Assembly (NCBI RefSeq): GCF_028583425.1
Contig: NC_072798.1
Span: 9,612,501-9,676,500 of the forward strand
Length of the DNA: 64,000 nt
Source of the DNA: Eublepharis macularius
Lineage: Eukaryota > Chordata > Lepidosauria > Squamata > Eublepharidae
Reading direction: 5' to 3'
In this document: positions 56,373 through 64,000 of the stretch, piece after piece
How the letters are laid out: the number at the start of each line of letters is the position of its first letter
How positions within the stretch are numbered: the stretch's first letter is position 1
The notes under the pieces: model-generated
Seen by the model: only the letters and a program-made list of their open reading frames with translations
Told to the model about the DNA's origin: nothing
Database searches by the model: none
Program-made: the position numbers and the translations under genes

Positions 56373-56860
56373 ACAGGTTAATCCGAAACAGAAATATCCC
56401 CTTCGAAGTCTGCTGAAGCCAAGGCATTTCAGACAGTTGTAACTCCGTTTAGGACTGCAGTGCAAACTTTAGGCAGAGAGGAAGTTCAGTGGCGCCGCCT
56501 GCGTTTTATTTCCGAGTAATCACACGTGCTGTCGAACCCAGGAATTTCAGGGAGGCTTCTATCGATGCCCCCCCTTTCTTTTTTTTTGTGAAATTGAAGG
56601 AATCCCCCCACCCACATTCCGGGTCTTTAGGATTCGGGCACCCCTTTTAAATACGTAGAAACTAGTTGCTCAACTGGTAGGGAAGGGAGAAGAGAAGCGA
56701 CCCCGGAGAGCTGCCGTCACTTACTTGGGGGACTCTAGCCTCAGCCGAATTAATTTCATTGGCCTACCGCACAGGGCTGTCGTGCAGGCTAGGCTAAACG
56801 AAAATTCATGTGAACCCCCCCCCCTTTATTGGCACCTCCTATAAATATTAGGTATTATAA
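56373..56860. other. Unassigned sequence
   Basis: A short palindromic MITE end (AACTCCGTTTAGGACTGCAG) is at 56440. Otherwise nothing recognised. Confidence 0.4.
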
Positions 56861-56945
56861 TGGCAGCAATCCTAAACACACTTTCCTGGGAGTAAATACC
56901 ATTGAGTAGAATGGGACTTACATCCAAGTAGAACCGTCGAGGTTC
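56861..56945. mobile_element. Palindromic MITE (GCAATCCTA family)
   Basis: GCAGCAATCCTAAACACACT, TCCTGGGAGTAAATACCATTG and GAATGGGACTTACATCC with AAGTAGAACC. Confidence 0.8.
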
Positions 56946-57188
56946 GCTCCCATTATTAAGAAGGAGGGAAGGCGGATTGGCCTCCCCTCCCACCCAGGAA
57001 CGCACAGAAATGGAATTACCATTACCCGAGGGTACCCAGAACAGACAAAACACTCATGATATTCAGTGAAAAAATGAGGGAAAATTTGTTGTGTCTATCC
57101 ATTTGTCTAATCTAATTCAATATGTGTGGGTCGTTTTTTATACTGACATCTGTCATGCCGTTGACAAGGAGGTGCCCAGGTATCAAAC

Positions 57189-57278
57189 TCTGCAATCCCA
57201 ACGACGCTTTCCTGGGAGTAAGTAAGCCCCACTGAATAAAATGGGACTTCCTCCTGAGCAGCAGCTCTTCCCAGGATG
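57189..57278. mobile_element. Palindromic MITE (GCAATCCTA family)
   Basis: CTGCAATCCCAACGACGC, TTTCCTGGGAGTAAGTAAGC and AATGGGACTTCCTCCTGAG. Confidence 0.75.
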
Positions 57279-57419
57279 TCCTCAAAGACTGCTGCCCCGC
57301 GGTTGTAAGGAGAGTCGCTCTTCTCCAGACCCGTTCAAATCGATGGGTTTAGAAGGGTCTCGAAGACGATTATTATTATGAGAAGATTATTAAGGGACTT
57401 AAAGGATACTGAATGGGTT

Positions 57420-57550
57420 TTCCGAAGTTTTCAAAATTAATATCAGGGTTTTGTGCATTTGCCCCAATTAGTTGGTTTTAAAACTTCATGGAACAGTAAC
57501 TCTCAATTAATCGACTTTATATAATCGCTTGGCAGGGAAGGATTTTTCTC
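57420..57550. promoter_or_regulatory. Candidate conserved noncoding element
   Basis: TTTGCCCCAATTAGTTGG, AACTCTCAATTAATCGAC and TTTATATAATCGCTTGGCAGG form an AT-rich non-repetitive block about 3 kb upstream of the GATA3 5' exon, containing CAATTA/TTAAT homeodomain-type sites. Enhancer status is inferred. Confidence 0.35.
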
Positions 57551-58354
57551 TGTCCTTTTGGGGCTGCCTCCCCATTTTGCAAAAGGGCTTTGGAAAAATA
57601 CGTCTTGCCCCCAGACTTAAGCCACTTGCTCAAACTCTGAAGACAAGGGCCCTGCTCCACCTTCTCCCAGTTAAGAATGACTCCCGAAGTGGTCTGGACT
57701 GAATTGTTCCGGACTCCAATTCCGATGTGAATTTCCAGAGAGAAGAATCAAAGAATTGTTCGCTTGGCAGAAATAAATTAAACTCATTAAAAAAAAAGAA
57801 GGTGTCACTGGTAGGGAGAAAATACACCATTCGGCTATTCATTTTGGAAGGAAGAAAAATTCTTTTAAAGAGTCCAGTAAATGCATTTAAATGAATTACT
57901 CGTGCACATATTTTCACTTGGTTTCTTTAAAAAGGTGAACGTTATTTGAAACTTTCAGGCTGAGATCTAGAAAGTATGTGAAGAGCGAGTGTTACTCTGA
58001 AGTAAATTCCCACCTGGTGTAATGGCATTCGCTGCCGAATCAATGTACCTAGTATTGCTGCCTTAATGTGAAGGAGCGCTGACTGAAGAAATAAATCACC
58101 CTTGGAGATTCTCCGGCCGGCACTTGAGGAATATTGAGAGAAGCGAGATCCGCCAGCGTTTGCAGGCATTTTACTTCTGCTTTGTTGAGGGAGGGTGTAA
58201 GGTTACGGGCTACCTCCTCCTTCCTAATAATTGCAATGGAATTGCCGGGTAGGGATACGTGCTTGTTAATAAAAGTTCCCATAACTCGCCCGCAAACTCC
58301 CATAAAAGTAGAGATGGAAAGCTCTTAAGTGGCCATCCTCTAACCCGGACCCAA
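57551..58354. other. Unassigned upstream sequence
   Basis: No gene or repeat recognised. Short frames lack motifs. Confidence 0.35.
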
Positions 58355-58440
58355 GATGCAATCCTATGTACATTTTCTTGGGAGCAAATCCCACGGAATG
58401 AATGAGACCAGCTGCCCAGTAAACAGAAGCGCGAGTCTGT
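58355..58440. mobile_element. Palindromic MITE, diverged
   Basis: GATGCAATCCTATGTACATT, CTTGGGAGCAAATCCCACGG and CTGCCCAGTAAACAG. Confidence 0.65.
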
Positions 58441-58889
58441 GCGTCTTGGCTTGGGGAGCAAACTCAATCGAACGAGACGACGCTTACTTTCGAGTAAGCA
58501 CGCCTCTGCTGGCGAGTGCACCGCCCTTGCGAAGCCGAGCAGTTTCTCGATCTACAGAAGTGTAGCTCAGATCCGACTGAAGTGGACCGTGAAAGCATTT
58601 TAGCATTTAAATTGCATTTATTTTTGGTTACAGGCAAAAGTCCTCTTCATCCCGCACTCCTTTACATTCAGCGCAGTAGGGGCGCAGCCTGTAACAAAAT
58701 ATTGTTTTTAACAAAATGCAGGTGTCCCCCCCCCCCAATTCTAAAAAAAAACTTTTCCTTAGTTGCAAGGAAATCGACTCTAATTGGTCTTTTCTGGCCT
58801 AGGTGAGTCTAACCTTTTCCCAAATGCGGTCGCCGTTTGGTTCCTCTATTTCGCTCGGGTTTATTGAACGTGAGCCTTGGGGGAGGGGG

Positions 58890-59105
58890 CGACAGGCCAG
58901 CCAGGGGCGGAAAGGGAGACGAGGCGACTTGTTGCGCGCCGTTCGCCCCAGCGAACAGCCCTGGCGATTCTCGAGTCTGAAACGAACCGCTAGGGGATGC
59001 AATCGTTCAATGGACAGAACGTTGAGACTCTAGTCAAAGTTCGAACGCGGCGCCGGCAGCCAATCGAGGGAGGCTTTGGCGAGCAACCGGCTCCTGATTG
59101 GCTCG
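58890..59105. promoter_or_regulatory. CpG-rich promoter candidate with paired CCAAT boxes
   Basis: Contains a GC box (GGGGCGG near 58903), AGCCAATCG with CCAAT at 59060-59064, and TGATTGGCTC with the inverted ATTGG at 59097-59101, 37 bp apart. Two opposed NF-Y sites in CpG-rich DNA are typical of TATA-less or divergent promoters. It lies about 1.5 kb upstream of the exon 1 donor, where mammals have a divergent noncoding transcript (GATA3-AS1). Which strand it drives cannot be told. Confidence 0.4.
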
Positions 59106-59344
59106 GAGGAAGTCCCTTCGTTTCCCTCGCAGCCTCCCCCCCCCCCACTTTCCATTCTCTAAAGCCAGGCTAGAGAAAGAATGGAAGGGCCGGTTGGTGT
59201 TTCGTTTGCCTCGTGTGGTTTAGGATGATGAATATGGGATGGGGAGGGTGTTGAGAAACGAAAGCGTGTCCCAGATGAGAGCTCCCTTGGACGCTTCCTC
59301 CGGTTTGTTCCATTTCCAGCCCTGCAAGCAAAATAGCTGGGCGA

Positions 59345-59430
59345 TTCTCTGACGAAGGGAGCTTTGACTCTCGAAAACTCATACCCTAATCTAGTTGGTC
59401 TTTACAGTTCTGCTGGACCAGGATCTTGCA
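59345..59430 (+). repeat. Interspersed GGTGCTACTGGACTC family copy
   Basis: GACGAAGGGAGCTTTGACTC, TCGAAAACTCATACCCTAATC and GTTGGTCTTTACAGTTCTGC. A poly-C run follows at 59431. It lies within 1.3 kb of the GATA3 first exon. Confidence 0.65.
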
Positions 59431-60249
59431 ACCCCCCCCCCCCATTTTGCATTGAACATCCAGGGGCCTTTTCCTGCGCAATCCTCTATTACTTGCAGCG
59501 GACTCAGACTGGAGTAACTCACGCTCCAGAGTGGAGCGTGAGTGTTTAAAAGATAGGATCCCCCCTTCCCCCCCACGCTTTTGAAGGCCAGTCATCCATT
59601 ATTTTAAATATTCCTTATCCCACCTCCAACACGCGGTGTATCCGACACATTAATGCAAATTTCAAGCATCCCAGTTCAAAAGCACTTTGACTGCTCACCG
59701 TCTCCCCATGCCAACCGGTTCCAACCCAATCCATTTAAAACGCCGACTTCCCTCCTCCGAAACAGAAGCCAAATTATTTGAAATCCCCTCCCTAAAAATA
59801 ATAAAACAAGGTGTATGTTGATTCCCGCCCCCCCCCCATGACTTTGCTTGACTATGTCCCCATATCTCCAGTATAAACCCAAGTTAGGCTCTTTCCGGCC
59901 CTTCGGGGGTGGGAAAGAGGGAGTGCTTTATTATACATATATATATTTTAGGGAGGGGGCCCAGCAACAGTTAGCTTCCTTTTTCTCCGCTCTCTCTGCC
60001 CCTCCTTGCTCAATGACAGACTCCGCCCCTCCCTGCTGATGACAGTCAAACCTCCTTAAGTTGTGTCTCGCCACAGCTGTCTGTGTGCATTGAGCCGGCT
60101 GGCGCCATCCTGGTTCTTTCAGAAAGAATGCCTTCCCTTTAAAAAAAAAAAGAGAGAGAGAGAGAGGGAGAGAAAGAGAGAAGTAGAGGGGGAGGGAGAG
60201 AGAGGGGGAGGGGGGAAACGGGAGTACAATTTGAGCCGATCAGGTTCTC
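59431..60249. promoter_or_regulatory. GATA3 5'-proximal region
   Basis: Holds GC boxes (CTCCGCCCC at about 60022) and duplicated TGACAG words (60014, 60040), then CACAGCTGTCTG (an E-box) and a GA-rich tract (60151-60215). A short inverted repeat CTCACGCTCCAGAGTGGAGCGTGAG is at about 59519-59543. The proximal promoter is expected here, but the exact transcription start is not visible. Confidence 0.45.
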
Positions 60250-60642
60250 CCCAGGGTCCTCCCTTATAACTTTTCCAACCCAGCTTAGTTTTGCTGCGTG
60301 CCTTTAGGAACGCCTCTCTCTCTAACTCGCTTCTTCGAGTTCCCTTAAAAAAAAAAGTAGCATTCAAAATGTTTGCAGTTCCTTAGAAATAGCGTCCAAA
60401 GGTTGTGGGATCCCGGCATCTGCCAATTTCCCCCGGTTCATTTTTTTTTGAAAGACTTTAAAGACCGGCGCTGCTGAAGGTGAAATTGACTTAACCGGGC
60501 TACGGTGGCGGGGAAATTGCCTCGCCCGGTAGCGGCTGCTGAAGGCGAGCCAAGCCCGGCCGCCTCGCACTAGATCCCGGGTCAGTTTCACGCGGAGGCA
60601 GCGATCTGAAGCGGGAGAGAGGCGCGCTGCCTATTCGGCTAG
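60250..60642 (+). other. GATA3: GATA3 noncoding exon 1 (3' end defined, 5' end approximate)
   Basis: The 3' boundary is defined by CGGCTAG at 60642 followed by GTGAGT, a strong donor. Upstream sequence is CpG-rich (GCGCGCTGCC). GATA3 in other vertebrates has a noncoding first exon spliced to the exon with the start codon, and the arrangement here agrees. The 5' limit is a guess; a weak TATA-like CTTATAAC at 60264 may mark the start region. Confidence 0.55.
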
Positions 60643-60809
60643 GTGAGTTCCTAGAGCTTTAGGGGAAAGGCGTTTCTAGAGCTCTCTTAGAAGAACTGCA
60701 TCTCTGGCGCTTAAAAAAGAACTCAGGTGTTGTGAAAGTTAACCAAGTTTTTTCCCCTCTCTCTATTCCTCCCCCTTCTTTTTGCTTTTCCTCCTTCTCT
60801 TCCTTGCAG
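60643..60809 (+). other. GATA3: GATA3 intron 1
   Basis: 167 bp, from GTGAGTTCC to a pyrimidine-rich tract (TTCCTCCTTCTCTTCC) and CAG at 60807-60809. Both splice sites are close to consensus, giving a short 5'UTR intron. Splicing is inferred from sequence alone. Confidence 0.65.
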
Positions 60810-61088
60810 GTGATCTCAGAAAGGAGGTGAAGATCTGCTAAGAAGAAAAATTCGCACACTGGGGGAATTTTCCGCGATCTCATTTTTTTTTGGAGGTTGA
60901 AAACTGTCCCTGTACATAGACTCTGTCCTTCGGACTGTTTGACAAACTTCTAAGCTATTTGCTGGGCGGCCTTTCGGTTTTCTTTCTTTTTATTATTATT
61001 ATAGAGCTTTTTTTTTTTTGAACGGGGAAAGGACTTTTTTAAAAAACAAAACAAAGCAAACCAGCCTGAGTCTCGCGAGCACGTCAGA
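60810..61088 (+). other. GATA3: GATA3 exon 2, 5'UTR part
   Basis: 279 nt between the acceptor and the start codon. I see no ATG in this stretch, so the annotated start is the first available in exon 2. It contains AT-rich and T-run sequence (60885-60895, 61008-61020) and ends in a purine-rich leader. The start context is AGAATGG (A at -3, G at +4), a strong Kozak match. Confidence 0.7.
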
Positions 61089-61329
61089 ATGGAAGTAACC
61101 ACGGATCAGCCACGGTGGGTCAGCCACCACCATCCAGCCGTCCTCAACGGACAGCACCCGGACTCTCACCACCCGGGACTGGCCCATTCCTACATGGATC
61201 CCACTCAGTATCCTCTGGCCGAAGAAGTGGATGTACTTTTCAACATCGACGGCCAGGGCAACCACGTCCCTTCCTATTACAGCAACTCGGTGAGAGCGAC
61301 GGTGCAACGGTACCCGCCAGCCCATCACG
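61089..61329 (+). CDS. GATA3: GATA-binding protein 3, first coding exon (partial)
   Basis: Encodes the first 80 residues plus one base of a split glycine codon, 241 nt, the same exon length and phase I recall for mammalian GATA3. GATA3 is a nuclear zinc-finger transcription factor that binds WGATAR sites and directs T-helper/innate lymphoid, inner ear, kidney, parathyroid and sympathetic development. This exon covers the N-terminal part with [20 protein letters not shown] and [17 protein letters not shown]; the two C4 zinc fingers are encoded by later exons outside the window. Compared with the human protein as I remember it, changes are few and conservative (about nine in 80, e.g. residues 5, 26, 32, 38, 39, 44, 62, 65, 78). 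The exon ends CATCACG and is followed by GTGAGT. The frame continues into the intron but only as read-through. GATA2 is excluded by the N-terminal text. Confidence 0.97.
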
Positions 61330-61892
61330 GTGAGTCTACTTTCTCCCAGAGAATCGCCAGCCCGAAGGTCTCTTTCTCTCTCTCTCTCCCCACCCCCAGC
61401 AGGCTGGATCTGACAGCCGGTAGTGAGGCCCGGAAACAGAAGGTAGTCAGCGTGTGTGTGTCTTTCTCCCTCCCTTACTCTGCAGCACTGTAGATTTAAT
61501 GCAACCTGCGCGGGCAGCGAGCAATTGACCAAACTCGCCTGAAACTGACCAATCTCGGGAACGCTTTGAAATGGACAGAAGCGGCCGGTTGATTTAGATG
61601 CCCCCTTTTCCTCCGGGCTTGGCCAGCTCGGGGGGAAATACCAGCAGCTCGTTTCGGCCTAAGGGCCGAAGGCTGTTCTCAGCCTGTTATCCTGGGGTGT
61701 GTTGACTCGAGAAATATCTCCTGTGTTGTGTGCATTGGCTCCAAGTTAACTCGCATCCGCATTATTTTTTTTGGTCCCAAATTCTTCCCGAGGGAGCAAC
61801 TTTTAATGCAGTTCAGAGATGGCCGGTTTAAATGTGTGCAGTTCAGGGCGAACCTCTTGGAAGGAGAGAGTCACCGACCCTATGAAACAGGG

Positions 61893-61985
61893 CTTGTGAT
61901 CCTAAACGCGTTTGCTTGGAAATAAGCCGCAGGGAAGGCACGCAGTGGGGTTTACTCCTGAGTCAAGCACGTGTAGGACGACTTG
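61893..61985. mobile_element. Palindromic MITE in GATA3 intron 2, diverged
   Basis: TGATCCTAAACGCGTTTGC, TTGGAAATAAGCCGC and GGGTTTACTCCTGAGTCAAG with TGTAGGACG. Confidence 0.6.
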
Positions 61986-63681
61986 TAGGTTCGAGTCGCT
62001 TTTCAAGACCGAGAAACTCTCCGTTTGCTACAGAGGCAGGCTAAGGAGAGCAGGGAGACCCGATCCGGGCGAAGGGAAGCACTTTCCCTAGCCACGCTGA
62101 GGGATTTCGGCAGGATTTCAAAATTCTTGCTGCTTAATAAACTTTAGGATGGGATAACGCTCCCAGCTGAAACTATTGTGAGCTGAATTACATTCTTGTC
62201 TCATCTCCCAGCTTTATAAGCCAGGGTGGCGGTTGGGGGCTCCTTCACACCTCAGTATAAAAAAATTGCGCATTTTACAAGGAAGCAATTTGTAAAATTC
62301 CTCTCGGAGCTCAGGCAGCCACCGACCATTTCTGAAACTTCCCGTCCCGGTGGAAATTCTGCCCAGCCAGCAGTTTCTTCCCCTCCCCCTTTCTCTTTGG
62401 CTGTCATTTCTGCATTTAATAATAATAATAACACCAATGGGGGAAAAAAAACACAATAGGCCCTTTTGACAGCGATTTTGAAACCACTCAATTAACTGTT
62501 ACAAAGAAAGAATTTCAAACTGGGCAGCGGGACAAGAAAGAAAAACGCAAGCGTTCAGAAATATAACTCAAAAAATAGGTGTAATGAATTAGCCTCCGGG
62601 TGGAGAGGTTAGAACTGAGTCTGTCAGGGGAGAAAAAGAAGTGATTGTCTCACAAGGCCCTTTCCCATCAGCATGTATGGTTTTGTGCTTATGGATATTT
62701 AACACAACGCAAGAGGACGTTTTTCGGGCCTACTGGAATGACCAAGCTGATGTGTCGGGTTTTAAGTGACACAGAACTCTTTGGCGGAGGGGAAAAAATT
62801 CTGGGTACGGTTCAACTAAAAAAATGGCTTTCTGTTTTAATGGGAAGCGACCTGCGCATGTTTTCTTGGAAGGAAAGTTGACAGAGTTCGGCGATGTTTC
62901 GGATTGTACGTATTTCCTCAAGTGGGCTAACTTGACTTCTTAGTAAGCAATATTAGCTTCGAAATCACTGCTCATCTTTGAACAGATGGGTGCCTCTTTT
63001 TAAAAAACCCACCCCGAGGAAGGGTTTTGTTTGATTAGAAAGTTAGCACACCTTGACTGGCGTCGACAAAGGCCATTTTGCTGCTCCATATAATTAAAAA
63101 AAATATGAAAGGCGTGATGTGGAAAGACTAGGAGAAGGCCCTAGACAAAAAAATTCACCGCTGAGCTGAATAAATTGGGGGCATTTGGATAAATACAGTG
63201 CTCGGCCCGCTTCTCTTCCCAAATAATACATTTGAAATTTTGACATAGTATTGCCAATTTTCGAAGTAGGGCACTGTTTCATTTAGGAAATAAATTTTGT
63301 GTGTGTGTAGGGGGGAGTTTCCCAGTGACAAGAGGTTGGTTCGAAAGCTTGAGTTGAGCAAGCAAAATTAATTAGCAATTGGCTCGGGAAGTGTCCTTGC
63401 AACATATTGCAAAATATTGTTTTTCCTGTCCCCCTCCCCCAGTTGCAAAGCAACCCCTTTGATCTACCTAGAAAGGCCTGAGCGTTTCCACACGTGAGGC
63501 TTACAGGTTGGGATGCAATTGTGTGTATTTAAACTATTCCCCCCCCCAACCCCCATTCTTTCAAATGTACATTCGTTGTAAAAATGGCTTCCTTGCTATG
63601 CCCGCAAGAACAAACGTTCACACGTGGGCTATTTAGGATCATGTACAAAAACTGCCACTTGACCCTTCTTGGGAGGAAAAG

Positions 63682-63768
63682 GCCTTATGCACACTTACTT
63701 GGGAGTAAGCCCCATTGAACCCAATGGTACTTACTTCTGAGTAGACACGCAAAGGCTTGCGCAGTAAG
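63682..63768. mobile_element. Palindromic MITE in GATA3 intron 2, well preserved
   Basis: TTATGCACACTTACTTGGG, AGTAAGCCCCATTGAACCC and AATGGTACTTACTTCTGAG then TAGACACGCAAAGGCTTGC: both arms and the central CATTGAACCCAATG palindrome are present. Confidence 0.85.
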
Positions 63769-64000
63769 AGCCCCAACCCGAGGTAGGGTTGAAGTCGACT
63801 GGCCGCCCCACTTACCTAGAATTAAATCCCTCCAACTAGACAACTAATGTTTTAGGACCTGTTTTTTTAAATACTTTCCTTCTGAATGGCAGGTTAGGAT
63901 AACTCTTAATGTCAGTACTTAAAAAATATTAAAAGGCTGTCTGAGTCAGCGAAAATAAAATTTAACCTGTTTGATCCCTGTCGGGAGGAGTTCCTTCTCA

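Larger units (their letters stand above)
61330..64000 (+). other. GATA3: GATA3 intron 2 (5' part)
   Basis: Starts with donor GTGAGTCTAC and runs past the right edge. Contains a (TC)n run at 61374-61388, (AAT)n at 62418-62430, and palindromic MITEs at 61893-61985 and 63682-63768. No further exon pattern is seen. 62200-62560 is non-repetitive and could hold regulatory sequence. Confidence 0.8.

Noticed and set aside
60999..61532. 177-residue minus-strand frame over GATA3 exon 2
   Set aside because: Shadow of the real coding exon on the opposite strand.
61330..64000. Second GATA3 coding exon
   Set aside because: No frame in this interval resembles the following exon; it must be further right.

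Overview
This is vertebrate nuclear DNA, almost certainly from a squamate reptile (lizard, possibly a gecko; the exact lineage is inference). Squamate-type signs are Sauria-type tRNA SINEs, a 5S-rRNA-derived SINE, 3' ends of CR1, RTE-BovB and L1 LINEs, a Penelope relic, many hAT and palindromic MITE families, and abundant long microsatellites. No bacterial, phage, plasmid, CRISPR or operon-like content is visible.

Only one protein-coding gene can be supported: the 5' end of GATA3 on the + strand. Its first coding exon (coding part 61089-61329) is preceded by a spliced 5'UTR (intron 1 at 60643-60809) and followed by a clean GT donor. The zinc-finger exons lie beyond the right edge, so 61330-64000 is the start of intron 2. 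All other long ORFs read through microsatellites, CpG-rich DNA or transposons and were not called as genes.

Layout: (1) 1-30.9 kb is transposon-rich. It has seven fragments of one hAT family (CAGGGCTCATTT termini, 8-bp target duplications), two GC-rich hAT elements, further hAT MITEs, three copies of a fold-back family with one TAA duplication, LINE 3' ends and SINEs, often nested. (2) 31-34 kb opens with an isolated CpG-rich block and a 450-bp pyrimidine tract, then SINEs. (3) 34-60 kb is largely free of LINEs and large transposons, is CpG-richer, and is studded with about 20 short palindromic MITEs. It holds non-repetitive stretches that look like conserved noncoding elements (34.5-34.8, 38.26-38.48, 53.93-54.01, 57.42-57.55 kb), a CpG-rich block ending in a strong splice donor at 43335, and a 116-bp (TATC)n array whose other strand is tandem GATA sites. 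(4) 58.8-61.3 kb is the GATA3 promoter and 5' exons.

I read the right half as the cis-regulatory landscape of GATA3, a dosage-sensitive developmental transcription factor. I found no previously undescribed multi-gene system. The most distinctive observations are the octamer-carrying hAT family, the nested insertions with readable target duplications, and the regulatory candidates near GATA3. All calls were made by eye without alignment or database search.
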